A DNA stretch of 27,191 nucleotides from a virus. Numbering within the stretch: position 1 is the first letter of the stretch; the number at the start of each line of letters is the position of its first letter. Below, piece after piece: positions 1 to 7,526 of this stretch. The notes below the pieces were generated by a model. The model searched no databases. It was not told the origin of the DNA and worked only from the letters and a program-made list of their open reading frames with translations. The stretch covers positions 1 through 27,191 of the IMG/VR virus record IMGVR_UViG_3300011115_000390; one strand, written 5' to 3'. The position numbers were made by a program, and so were the translations under genes.

Positions 1-2
1 AG

Positions 3-776
3 ACGTTCGGGTTCTGGTGGTGGGAGGCGGGTGAGGGTTGTGACTTGAATGATCGGCAGGCGTGGTTGGAGGCGAATCCGAATCTGGCTGAGGGTTTGTT
101 GGATTGGGAGGACATGGAGATTGCGGTTCGTCAAACCTCTGAGGTGAGTGTTCGTAGGTACCGTCTGAATCAGTGGGTTCGCACGGCCGCTGACTCCTGG
201 CTGCCACAGGGAGCCTGGGAGCTGTGCCGTTCAACGCTCGATCTCGTGCCGGGTGCGCCGACGTGGGTTGGGGTGGACATGGCGTTGAAGCGTGATACGA
301 CTGCGGTGGTGTTGGTTCAGCATGTGGAGGGCAAGGTGGTGGCTCGTGCGAAGATTTGGTTGCCGGATGGTGGTGTGTTGGATGTGTCTGCGGTGGAGTC
401 GTATTTGCGTGAGATTGCGCAGCAGTATGATTTGCAGGAGATTGCGTATGACCCGGCGTTCTTTCAGCGGACGGCTGAGGCGTTGGCTGAGGATGGGTTT
501 CCGATGGTGGAGTATCCGCAGTCTCCGCAGCGGATGGTGCCTGCGTGCGGGAATCTTTATGAGTTGATTGTGAATCAGAAACTTGCGCACGATGGGAATC
601 CGTTGTTCTCCGATCAAGTGTTGTCGGCTGCGCAGAAGGTCAAGGACAACGGCTGGACGCTCAGCAAAGGTAAGTCGAAGCGGAAGATTGACGCTGTGAT
701 TGCGTTGGCAATGGCGTCGGATCGTGCCACTACCACACCTGAACCGGTCGTTGAGCCTGGGTTCTTCGTAGTGTGA
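3..776 (+). CDS. terminase large subunit, C-terminal part (5' truncated by window edge)
   Basis: The frame is open to the left edge, so the gene starts upstream; the TTG at 45 is only an internal in-frame codon. The first visible residues (FWWWEAGEG, then a DLNDRQAWLEANPN segment) match the ATPase-to-nuclease linker typical of HK97-type large terminases. The RNase H-like nuclease domain follows: the acidic residue in VGVDMALKRDTTAVVL (about base 265), a second acidic site in EIAYDPAFF (about base 440), and the third in KRKIDAVIALAMA (about base 680). The protein cuts concatemeric DNA and drives it through the portal into the prohead. The ATPase half with the Walker motifs is not in the window. 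A small membrane protein and the portal gene follow, the usual packaging-gene order. Family assignment is firm; the subtype is not. Confidence 0.9.
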   Translation, partial: TFGFWWWEAGEGCDLNDRQAWLEANPNLAEGLLDWEDMEIAVRQTSEVSVRRYRLNQWVRTAADSWLPQGAWELCRSTLDLVPGAPTWVGVDMALKRDTTAVVLVQHVEGKVVARAKIWLPDGGVLDVSAVESYLREIAQQYDLQEIAYDPAFFQRTAEALAEDGFPMVEYPQSPQRMVPACGNLYELIVNQKLAHDGNPLFSDQVLSAAQKVKDNGWTLSKGKSKRKIDAVIALAMASDRATTTPEPVVEPGFFVV

Positions 777-797
777 TTAGGCTGAGTGAACTACCAT

Positions 798-803
798 AGG
801 AGG
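798..803 (+). promoter_or_regulatory. strong Shine-Dalgarno for the 50-aa membrane protein
   Basis: AGGAGG lies 5 nt upstream of the ATG at 809. It is a full match to the 16S rRNA anti-SD and is the main reason to accept this short gene. Confidence 0.75.
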
Positions 804-808
804 TTGGA

Positions 809-961
809 ATGAAGGTGCTCGTGCTCGAACTGATTGGATTGGTGTGTTTCGTGGTTGCAGGATGGTTGGTGAGTCCAGCGTTGGGGTTTGCTGTCATCGG
901 TGTAGCGACGTTCATTTCGGCGTGGAGTTTGGCTCGTATCACGAAGGATGAAGACAAGTGA
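809..961 (+). CDS. small two-helix membrane protein (50 aa), unknown role
   Basis: This 50-residue ORF starts with MKVLVLELIGLVCFVVAG and ends with ITKDEDK. It has two hydrophobic stretches (about residues 3-19 and 24-40) separated by a short Pro-containing turn, and a charged tail. A full AGGAGG sits 5 nt before the ATG, and its TGA overlaps the GTG start of the portal gene by four bases (GTGA), which argues for translational coupling. Small membrane proteins between terminase and portal occur in actinophages but their function is not known to me. It could be holin-like by topology, but the lysis genes are 20 kb away, so I do not assign that role. Confidence 0.75.
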   Translation: MKVLVLELIGLVCFVVAGWLVSPALGFAVIGVATFISAWSLARITKDEDK

Positions 962-2514
962 TTGTTGACCGTCTTGTTGGCCGTGGAGGCGATGACGAAG
1001 AGCGTGCGATTTCGTTCCAGTCATTGTTCGCCCTCGGCGACGGATACACGTTCACCACGAACTCAGGTGTCTATGTCACGCAAGATGACTCACTCAAAAT
1101 CGGGACGGTGTATGCGTGCGTCCGGCTTATTGCCGACACCATCTCCACACTCCCCGTCGATGCATACATCCGGCAGGAAGGTGTGCGTCTTCAGTATCGT
1201 CCACGTCCAGCGTGGCTTGACGCACCAGACATCGGGGTCACCAAGGAGGACCATTTCCAGCAGGTGATTGTTTCGTTGCTGTTGAACGGCAACTCGTTCA
1301 CTCGCATCATCCGTGACGAAGACGGTGAAGTGCTCGCCCTCGTCGTGTTGAACCCTCAGAACACTGAGGTGCGTCGAGACAACAACGGTCGCATCTTCTA
1401 CGTCTACGAAGCTCGTGACCGCATCGAGGATGTGGACATGATCCACATTCGTGACTTGACTCTGCCGGGTGAGATGCGTGGCAAGTCCCGCATCGACCTC
1501 GTCAAAGAGAACCTCGGTTTGGCTCGTGCGTTGGAAGAGTTCGCAGCCCGCTTCTTCGGCCAAGGCTCCAACACCTCCGGCATCATCCAGTTCCCCGGCA
1601 ACCTGTCTCGTGAACAAGCCAAGAATCTGGTGGATGCGTTCGAGGATGGTCACAAGGGTTTGCGTCGTTCGCATCGCCCAGGCATCCTGTTCGGTGGTGC
1701 GACGTTCGAGAAGACTGGTGTCAGCCCGAACGATTCACAGTTCATCGAGTCTCGCCAGTTTGCGGTGGAGGAGATTGCACGAATCTTCCGTGTTCCTCCA
1801 TCCATGATCGGTGTGACCACACCCGGTGCGATGTCGTATGCGTCGGTGGAGGCCAACAACTTGTCGTTCCTCGTGCATTCGTTGACACCAATCTTGGCGA
1901 AGGTCGAGTCCGAGTACAGCGTGCTGTTGGCTGGTCGTGCGTTCATCCGATTCTCCACGGCAGGTCTTCTGCGTGGCGACATTCAGGCACGCAACGCCTC
2001 CTACCAATCAGGACTCAACAACGGCTACCTCTCAGTCAACGATGTGCGCCGATTCGAGGACATGACACCAATCGAAGGTGGCGACGTGTACCGAGTACCG
2101 CTCACCAACATTGACATCACGGCTGCGAACCTCGCCGACTTGGATCGCAAGTCGCTGATTGCACAACGTCTGATTCTTGCTGGATTCAATCCATCAGGAG
2201 TGTTGGCGTACTTGGGCATTGACCCAATCGAGCACACTGGATTGCCATCAACACAGTTGCAGCCTTTGGCCACCGTAAGCCCAGCCGATCCACAAGCAGC
2301 ATACGAAGTGAACTCACGACGTGAACTCAATGTCAACATGCCGGAACAAATCATTCACGTATCGCAACCACAAGTCCGTGTTGAAGCTCCGGTCGTGAAT
2401 GTTCCTGAGACGGTGGTGAACGTGAACGTGCCGGAGCAGCGCACCGTCGTGCGCACCGTGGAGCGTGACGCTGATGGTCGAATCCTGCACATCACGGAAA
2501 GGCATGACAACTAA
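958..2514 (+). CDS. portal protein, HK97 family (518 aa)
   Basis: The portal forms the dodecameric ring at the capsid vertex through which DNA enters and leaves. The N-terminal segment with YACVRLIADTISTLPVDAY (residues about 53-71) is the classic HK97-type portal signature. Later segments such as GKSRIDLVKENLGLARALEE and VEEIARIFRVPPSMIG also fit the family (stem and clip region). Length is slightly above the usual 400-480 aa because of a C-terminal extension (about residues 455-515) rich in Val/Pro with repeated NV-x-VPE motifs, which looks like an extended beta tail. The GTG start overlaps the previous stop by 4 bases; no better start lies nearby. The stop TAA shares its last base with the next ATG. 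Confidence 0.93.
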   Translation: MIVDRLVGRGGDDEERAISFQSLFALGDGYTFTTNSGVYVTQDDSLKIGTVYACVRLIADTISTLPVDAYIRQEGVRLQYRPRPAWLDAPDIGVTKEDHFQQVIVSLLLNGNSFTRIIRDEDGEVLALVVLNPQNTEVRRDNNGRIFYVYEARDRIEDVDMIHIRDLTLPGEMRGKSRIDLVKENLGLARALEEFAARFFGQGSNTSGIIQFPGNLSREQAKNLVDAFEDGHKGLRRSHRPGILFGGATFEKTGVSPNDSQFIESRQFAVEEIARIFRVPPSMIGVTTPGAMSYASVEANNLSFLVHSLTPILAKVESEYSVLLAGRAFIRFSTAGLLRGDIQARNASYQSGLNNGYLSVNDVRRFEDMTPIEGGDVYRVPLTNIDITAANLADLDRKSLIAQRLILAGFNPSGVLAYLGIDPIEHTGLPSTQLQPLATVSPADPQAAYEVNSRRELNVNMPEQIIHVSQPQVRVEAPVVNVPETVVNVNVPEQRTVVRTVERDADGRILHITERHDN

Positions 2515-2897
2515 TGGCAACAGGAATCAGCTCCTACTTGGCGAACAAATGGCTTGACGCTCTCGGCAACGCCACCGCTTTCTCCGTCACGAATGCTTAT
2601 GTGAAACTGCACATTGGTGATCCAGGCGCAGCAGGCACATCAAACCCGGCAACGGAAACCACCCGCAAAGAAGCATCGTTCTCGGCAGCTTCATCTGGCA
2701 CGCTCACATCTGACTCCGCACTCACTTGGACGAACATCGCCGGGTCGCAAGACGCAACACACTTCACCGTGTGGGACAACCTCACGACAGGAAACTTTCT
2801 GTTCTCAGGAACCATCACCGCCAACGCCTACACGGCAGGCGACACGTTCACCATCGCATCAGGATCACTCACCGTCTCACTGACGCTCGCCTCCTAG
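2514..2897 (+). CDS. small virion structural protein (127 aa)
   Basis: The N-terminus (SSYLANKWLDALGNATAF, then VKLHIGDPGAAGTSNPA) resembles a widespread class of small phage structural proteins found near head genes and sometimes labelled tail-fibre-like. The rest is Ser/Thr-rich beta sequence with little charge and no signal peptide or membrane segment, as expected for a virion surface or decoration protein. The start is coupled to the portal stop by a TAATG overlap. Its location directly after the portal favours a head or neck role. The precise role is not determined; recognition is by overall pattern only. Confidence 0.7.
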   Translation: MATGISSYLANKWLDALGNATAFSVTNAYVKLHIGDPGAAGTSNPATETTRKEASFSAASSGTLTSDSALTWTNIAGSQDATHFTVWDNLTTGNFLFSGTITANAYTAGDTFTIASGSLTVSLTLAS

Positions 2898-2906
2898 TAG
2901 GCACCC

Positions 2907-3671
2907 GTGGTCACACGGTTCTACCTCGACCAGTCGCAACTTGACGACGCAACGGTCGGACTCGGCGGCCCATCACCAGCGTTCGTCCTCAACACCTCAA
3001 CGCTTGATGGGAACGGTGTCCTAGACGGCGCTAACTTCACGACCACCGGCACGGGTGCATCGAGCCTGGGTGGGTTGGTTGCGTCGGCGACGGGGACGGT
3101 GACGCCGGTGGTGTCGGGTGTGGCTGATGCTCCGTTGGGTGAGTTGTTCGCTGATGTGAGCGAGGTGACGATTGAGGATTTCGGTGACGGGGTTGCTGAG
3201 TTGGGTGGGTTGTCGGCGTCGGCTGCTGGTGGTGTCACAATCGTCGCATCGGCGTCTGCGGGGCTTGGAGAAGCGTCATCGAGTGCTACTGGCACTCTGA
3301 CTGTGGTCGGTTCGGCGACGGCTGTTCTGGGTGGTGTGGATGCGTCTGCGGTGGGTGTGGCGTCGGAGATTGGTACTGCGTCAGGTGCGTTGGGTGGGTT
3401 GACTGCGTCGGCGGTCGGGACGGTGACGCCTCAGCCGCAACCGGAGCCTGAGCCGACTGGTGGTGGCGGAACACCGTATTGGTATCCACGTCCGAAGCCA
3501 CGCAAGAAAGTTGAAGCGGTTGTCGTTGAGGTTGATGATGAGGTTGTTGTTGTGCCTGCGGTGGTGGAGGCGTATTGCACTCCGATCTTCGTGGGGATGT
3601 CTGCGTCGGCTGGTGGTCAAATCACGTTCTCTGCCGAAGAGGACGACTTGCAAGTATTGTTGATGCTCTGA
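2907..3671 (+). CDS. repeat-containing virion structural protein (254 aa)
   Basis: I read the start as GTG at 2907 (VTRFYLDQSQLDD). Residues 5-19 and 26-41 carry two related short motifs (F-x-L-x-x-S-x-LDD and F-x-L-x-x-STLDG-x-x-VLDG) that recur in the minor tail protein at 16119-17372. Residues 54-175 contain six degenerate units of the LGGLxASAxGTVT type, with Leu at 54, 77, 99, 120, 141 and 162; the last four are exactly 21 residues apart. A Pro/Glu hinge (PQPQPEPEP, about 175-183), a basic PRPKPRKK stretch and a Val-rich segment follow, ending with one more partial unit (VGMSASAGGQITF). No enzyme motif is visible. It looks like a fibrous or decoration protein. Base composition switches sharply near 3055, inside the gene. 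Confidence 0.65.
   Translation: MVTRFYLDQSQLDDATVGLGGPSPAFVLNTSTLDGNGVLDGANFTTTGTGASSLGGLVASATGTVTPVVSGVADAPLGELFADVSEVTIEDFGDGVAELGGLSASAAGGVTIVASASAGLGEASSSATGTLTVVGSATAVLGGVDASAVGVASEIGTASGALGGLTASAVGTVTPQPQPEPEPTGGGGTPYWYPRPKPRKKVEAVVVEVDDEVVVVPAVVEAYCTPIFVGMSASAGGQITFSAEEDDLQVLLML
3066..3431 (+). repeat. six tandem degenerate 21-23-residue repeats inside a structural gene
   Basis: Units begin at 3066, 3135, 3201, 3264, 3327 and 3390. The best copies are the first (LGGLVASATGTVT) and sixth (LGGLTASAVGTVT), which are also close at DNA level. The last four starts are spaced exactly 63 bases. The pattern of alternating small and branched residues suggests repeated beta strands, as in fibrous adhesins. 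Confidence 0.7.
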
Positions 3672-3679
3672 GGTAAATC

Positions 3680-3943
3680 ATGGCTGTGTATCAAGGTCAA
3701 GTTTCTGTTGGAACTGTTGCGACGGCGTTGAATCCGTCTCGTGCGCAACCGGGTGTGATTCACATCGTCAATCAGGACAACACCGACACGGTGTATGTCG
3801 GCGGTCAAGTAATCACAACGTCAACTGGTCATGGCATCCCCAAGAGCGGTGATGTTGATTTGACGATCTATGCCGACACCGTAATCTACGCAGTCTCCAG
3901 CAAAACCGGCCACACTGTCTCTTGGTTGCACATAACTCCCTGA
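3680..3943 (+). CDS. small structural protein (87 aa), head-associated
   Basis: The product starts MAVYQGQVSVGTVATALN and contains VIHIVNQDNTDTVYVGGQVIT and TIYADTVIYAVSS. It is an all-beta, weakly charged protein without signal or membrane segment, resembling small phage head proteins that present a single beta-sandwich domain. It lies 8 bases after the repeat protein and ends in a TGATG overlap with the next gene, so it belongs to the head operon. Decoration or head-fibre function is an inference from position and fold pattern, not a recognised match. Confidence 0.65.
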   Translation: MAVYQGQVSVGTVATALNPSRAQPGVIHIVNQDNTDTVYVGGQVITTSTGHGIPKSGDVDLTIYADTVIYAVSSKTGHTVSWLHITP

Positions 3944-5379
3944 TGCCATACTTCATCACTGATTCTGCGCCAGGTTGTTCGGGTTGGGCAACCATCAAGG
4001 AAGATGGCGAGGTCATCGGCTGCCATACCACCAAGCAGGCTGCGGTTGACCAGATGGTGGCCGTGTCCATTGCTGAGGACATGGAGCCGGGTGGTGAACG
4101 TGCGCTCGGCGACATGCTGCTGATTGGCGATTATGTGTCATTCGATGACAAGGTCGGCGAGATTCAGCACATCTATCGTGAAGGCAAAGTTCGTTTGCCA
4201 AGTTCGGAAGGCGAGTTGACTGCGACGGCTGCCGACCCGGTCGCAATCATCCAGGTGTATGAACAAGTTGATGGCGGGTTTGAGGACACCGAGGAGATGG
4301 TGGCCTACAACTTCTCGGACTTAACTCGCATCCCAGAGTTGGAAGAACCAGAGGACGAACCAGAGTCCGAGGATGAGGACGAGATGGAGGATCGGGAACT
4401 GCCATCGAACTATCGTCCAGCCGCTTCAGCCGATGTGCCTGCCAATCACAACTGTGGGAACTGTGGCTTCTATAAGAACTTCTATTGCAAGCGGTGGGAT
4501 GCGTTGGTCGCACCTGCGTACTACTGCAACGCTTGGCAACCAGTCAAAGGATTACCAAATGACAATCCAGGACAAACAGTCCAAACAGGGAACATCAGCG
4601 GTGAAGACGCACAGTACTACGACCCAGGCATCAACATCATGCGCCAACTCACGTTCGATGTTCCGGTCTACATTCGGTCGGCTGCCCGCAAAGGTTTGGA
4701 CTATTACGGGCAGGGACTTGCTGGTGATGGTCTTGTGGCACGAACTGTTCGTGAAGCCCGTGACATGGCTGCGGGAAGAATCAGCGAGGATAAAGTCATT
4801 CGTGCAAACGCTTGGGGAGCAAGACACCTGGTAGACCTTCAAGCTCCGAAGAACTCCGATCCAGACAACGACCAGTTCCCCGGACCTGGAGCAGTTGCGT
4901 TCTATTTGTGGGGCATCAACCCTCTGAATCCGAAACCTGCGATGGATTGGTTCGAGCGTCAAGCGGAACGTGTGAAGGCTGAACGAGCCGACGCACCAGC
5001 ACCAAAGAAAGACCAAATCAAAGGCTCAGCCCAGAACCCTGAAGGGTCGGCGTCTGGGCCTGCCGGGTCGGGGACTATCGAGTTGGATGAGCAAACCGAA
5101 TCTGGTTTGCGCAACAAAGTTGAAGAGCACAACGATTCTTTGGATGCTGGTGATCCGTCATGGAAGCGGGCCACAGTCGGAATGTTGCGTGCCGTCTACC
5201 GTCGTGGTGCCGGAGCGTATTCAACGTCGCATCGTCCCGGCGTTAGCAGAGGCGCATGGGCTATGGCAAGAGTCAACGCTTTCTTGGTACTCTTGAAGAG
5301 TGGCAGACCTGCGAATGCTTCATACATCACCGACAATGACCTTCTGCCAAAAGGTCATCCAAGAAGTTCGAGGAACTGA
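3943..5379 (+). CDS. multidomain head-maturation-associated protein with Cys cluster (478 aa)
   Basis: I choose the ATG at 3943 (MPYFITDSAPGCSGW) because it overlaps the previous stop as TGATG; the GTG at 3922 would add seven residues read from inside the neighbour. Four parts are visible: an N-terminal domain (1-45) common in phage head proteins; a beta domain (60-125) and very acidic linker (131-151); a possible metal site with Cys at 171, 174, 182 and 195 (C-x2-C-x7-C-x12-C); and two helical modules, the second with VYRRGAGAYSTSHRPG and RVNAFLVLLKSGRP near the end. The last modules occur in many environmental phages beside prohead proteases. The next gene is the protease (TGATG overlap). 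The acidic linker could be a scaffold or substrate segment, which is inference. No catalytic motif is clear. Confidence 0.7.
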   Translation: MPYFITDSAPGCSGWATIKEDGEVIGCHTTKQAAVDQMVAVSIAEDMEPGGERALGDMLLIGDYVSFDDKVGEIQHIYREGKVRLPSSEGELTATAADPVAIIQVYEQVDGGFEDTEEMVAYNFSDLTRIPELEEPEDEPESEDEDEMEDRELPSNYRPAASADVPANHNCGNCGFYKNFYCKRWDALVAPAYYCNAWQPVKGLPNDNPGQTVQTGNISGEDAQYYDPGINIMRQLTFDVPVYIRSAARKGLDYYGQGLAGDGLVARTVREARDMAAGRISEDKVIRANAWGARHLVDLQAPKNSDPDNDQFPGPGAVAFYLWGINPLNPKPAMDWFERQAERVKAERADAPAPKKDQIKGSAQNPEGSASGPAGSGTIELDEQTESGLRNKVEEHNDSLDAGDPSWKRATVGMLRAVYRRGAGAYSTSHRPGVSRGAWAMARVNAFLVLLKSGRPANASYITDNDLLPKGHPRSSRN

Positions 5380-6092
5380 TGACTGACAAAGTAGAGACAC
5401 GCAGAGTTCAGTTCAGCGAGTTCGAGGTTCGTTCCACGACTGGTGACGACAGCGACTACATGTCATTCCGTGGCTATGCGGCCGTGTTCAATTCGCCTTC
5501 GCAGCCGTTGCCGTTCATTGAGACGGTGATGCCAGGTGCATTCTCAAAATCTTTGCGTTCACGCAACAACATCCGCATGTATCAGAACCATGACTCAAAC
5601 ATGCTTCTCGCCACCACCCGTTCAGGCACCCTGCGTTTGCAGGAAGATTCCAAAGGTCTCCTCGTGGATGCCGACTTGCCACCAACCTCAATCGGTCGTG
5701 ACTTGTCAATCTTGATGCAACGTGGCGATGTGGACTCAATGTCGTTCGGGTTCTCGGTGCCTCGTGGCGGTGACATGTACAGCGATGACGGTTCGGAACG
5801 CAAGTTGAAAGAAGTGCGTCTCTATGAGGTTTCGGTCGTCACCGGATTCCCCGCTTATGAGGCGACGACGGCCAGCGTGCGCAGCTTGGACATTCTGGCT
5901 GAACGCACCCAAGTTGATGCCGATCAGTTGGCTGCCGCCATCACGGTGCTTGAAGCCGGGTCGGAGTTGTCCGATGAGCAGGCTGGTTTGTTGACCGAAG
6001 TTGTGACCAAGTTGCGCAAGCAGCCTGAGCAAAGTCCTGCTCGCATCGGCGTGTTGCAGAAACAACTTGACCTCCTGAAGACCATCGCCTAG
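5379..6092 (+). CDS. prohead maturation protease, HK97 family (237 aa)
   Basis: This serine protease (herpesvirus-assemblin-like fold, family S78/U35) trims scaffold domains inside the prohead. The expected catalytic residues are visible: His71 in MYQNHD, Ser122 in DSMSFGFSV and Glu150 in VRLYEVSVVTGFPAY. The N-terminal FRGYAAVFNSPSQPLPFIETV segment is also typical. About 65 C-terminal residues form a helical tail that probably ties the enzyme to the scaffold or is itself removed. The start is coupled to the previous stop (TGATG). The major capsid gene follows after a 119-base leader. The -35 element of a likely capsid promoter lies in its last codons. Confidence 0.92.
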   Translation: MTDKVETRRVQFSEFEVRSTTGDDSDYMSFRGYAAVFNSPSQPLPFIETVMPGAFSKSLRSRNNIRMYQNHDSNMLLATTRSGTLRLQEDSKGLLVDADLPPTSIGRDLSILMQRGDVDSMSFGFSVPRGGDMYSDDGSERKLKEVRLYEVSVVTGFPAYEATTASVRSLDILAERTQVDADQLAAAITVLEAGSELSDEQAGLLTEVVTKLRKQPEQSPARIGVLQKQLDLLKTIA

Positions 6093-6095
6093 TAT
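6067..6095 (+). promoter_or_regulatory. sigma70-like promoter before the major capsid gene
   Basis: TTGACC (6067-6072) and TAGTAT (6090-6095) are separated by exactly 17 bases. The -35 box matches TTGACA at five of six positions and the -10 matches TATAAT at four of six, including the key TA...T. Predicted transcription would start near 6102, at the base of the stem-loop that follows. The -35 sits within the 3' end of the protease gene. It would let capsid be made in excess over upstream head genes. Confidence 0.5.
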
Positions 6096-6099
6096 TCTT

Positions 6100-6116
6100 C
6101 GCACAGTTGATGTGCG
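6100..6116 (+). promoter_or_regulatory. 5' stem-loop in the capsid-gene leader
   Basis: CGCACA (6100-6105) pairs with TGTGCG (6111-6116) around the loop GTTGA. It falls at the predicted 5' end of the capsid transcript, where hairpins often protect mRNA from decay. The arms, extended as CGCACAGTT and TGTGCGG, recur in the leader of the secreted lysozyme-like gene (22902-22910 and 22923-22929). The rest of the 6093-6211 gap holds an AAAGGA Shine-Dalgarno at 6195-6200 inside CCACGAAAGGACA. Confidence 0.45.
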
Positions 6117-6211
6117 GAGCCGCTGCGACTGCCAGTTGAGGAGCCTCGCTGGGTGCGATACCAAATCCTTGCGTACTCAAAATCAACGTCCACGAAAGGA
6201 CATTCACTCAC

Positions 6212-7390
6212 ATGAAGGAATACATCGACCGTCAAGTCGAGCAGCGTCAGCGTGCGTGGGAAGCAGCCAAGGCTCTTCTCGACACCGCAGCCGCCGAGAA
6301 GCGAGACCTGACCTCAGAAGAAGAAGCGTCGTACAAGAAGATGAACGACGAACTCAACGAGCGTGCTGCTCGCATCGAAGCCCTCAAGGCCGATGCCGAG
6401 CGTGAAGCCAAGATTGAAGCGGCAACCCGTGACATCGTTGGCCAAGTACGCCCAACCAGCAAGGCCGTGTCCACCGACGCAGAAGTGTTGCGTTCGATGG
6501 CTCGTGGCGAGACTCGTTCGTTCACGTTCGAGACTCGTGACGTCACCAAGACGTCCACCGGCGCACCAGTACCAACGTCGTTCTTCGACCAGGTCATTGC
6601 GCAGGCTCGTCTCGTCGGCCCAATGCTCGACACCTCGACCGTGCTGCGCACGGCTGGTGGCGAGAACCTCCAGATTCCAGCACAGGCTGGTTGGTCAACG
6701 GCGGCAATCACCGCTGAAGGCTCAGCCATCTCCGAGAGTGATCCGACTTTCTCGTCGTTCATTACGCTCGGTGCGTTCAAGTATTCGTTCTTGGTCCAGT
6801 TGAGCCGTGAGCTCATCGAAGACTCAGGTGTCGACATCTTGAGCTTCCTTGCCACGCAAACCGGAAACGCAATCGGCTTCGCCGTCAACAACGCACTCAC
6901 CGTCGGAACTGGCACAACCCAGCCCCGTGGTGTCGTTGCTGCCGCAGGTTCGGGCGTGCTCGGAACCGTCGCAGGTGGACTCTTCACCGCAGACAACCTC
7001 ATCGACCTGGCGTACAGCCTGGATGGTGCGGCACGTCGTCTCCCCGGCGTTGGCTGGATGATGAACACCGCTTCACTCGGTGCAGTCCGCAAGTTGAAGG
7101 ACAACCAGGGTGCGTACATCTTCAGCCCAGCGCTGGCAGATGGCAACGACCGAGTCCTCAACTACCCGGTCTTCGAGAACCCAGCAATGGCCTCGCAGGC
7201 TTCGGCAGCCAAGTCGGTGATCTTCGGACACCTCCCCAGCTACTACGTCCGTATGGCTGGCGGTCTCCGTTTGGACCGCAGCGACGACTACGCATTCAAT
7301 GCGGACCTCGTCACCTTCCGTGCCTCCATGCGAGTCGACGGAAACCTGCCACAAACCAGCCACATCAAGTACTTCATCAACAACAGCTGA
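6212..7390 (+). CDS. major capsid protein, HK97 fold (392 aa) with N-terminal scaffold (delta) domain
   Basis: The first 75 or so residues are a highly charged helical coiled coil (DRQVEQRQRAWEAAKALLD, then SEEEASYKKMNDELNERAA), the delta/scaffold domain removed by the protease encoded just upstream. The HK97 shell domain follows, with typical landmarks: VPTSFFDQVIAQARLVGPML, a segment with ALTVGTGTTQPRGVVAA (P-domain and loop region), and a C-terminal stretch with YYVRMAGGLRLDRSDDYAFNADLVTFRASMR split over the A-domain. Length fits the family. The ATG at 6212 has AAAGGA 11 nt upstream. A dedicated promoter and 5' stem-loop precede it, and two hairpins follow it, so it may form its own transcript unit. 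Confidence 0.95.
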   Translation: MKEYIDRQVEQRQRAWEAAKALLDTAAAEKRDLTSEEEASYKKMNDELNERAARIEALKADAEREAKIEAATRDIVGQVRPTSKAVSTDAEVLRSMARGETRSFTFETRDVTKTSTGAPVPTSFFDQVIAQARLVGPMLDTSTVLRTAGGENLQIPAQAGWSTAAITAEGSAISESDPTFSSFITLGAFKYSFLVQLSRELIEDSGVDILSFLATQTGNAIGFAVNNALTVGTGTTQPRGVVAAAGSGVLGTVAGGLFTADNLIDLAYSLDGAARRLPGVGWMMNTASLGAVRKLKDNQGAYIFSPALADGNDRVLNYPVFENPAMASQASAAKSVIFGHLPSYYVRMAGGLRLDRSDDYAFNADLVTFRASMRVDGNLPQTSHIKYFINNS

Positions 7391-7407
7391 TTCAGCCAAG
7401 TTGAAGA

Positions 7408-7479
7408 AGTCCCTTGATGGGGACTGAATAAAGAGTTCGGTGGGTCGGGGCGAAACACGCAGGGTCGCCTCGGCCCACC
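7408..7479 (+). terminator. two hairpins downstream of the major capsid gene
   Basis: First, AGTCCC (7408-7413) pairs with GGGACT (7420-7425) around TTGATG. Second, a 14-bp stem joins 7439-7452 (starting GGTGGGTCGGGG) to 7466-7479 (ending GGCCCACC), with two G-U pairs and no mismatch; its loop is 7453-7465. No U-run follows either stem, so this would be a weak or factor-dependent terminator, a processing site or an mRNA 3'-end stabiliser. It fills most of the 7391-7526 gap. Confidence 0.5.
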
Positions 7480-7526
7480 AACACTCTGAATACCAACCCT
7501 GCAACCTGCGTACACAAGGAGACTGC

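Noticed and set aside
6247-7161. Minus-strand open frame (304 codons) opposite the capsid gene
   Set aside because: Antisense shadow of the major capsid gene; Ser/Arg/Ala-rich, without ribosome site or family.
7439-7526. Start of the GT4 gene at 7440
   Set aside because: The region is a 14-bp hairpin and a leader with a good ribosome site at 7516-7521; a start at 7440 has no ribosome site.
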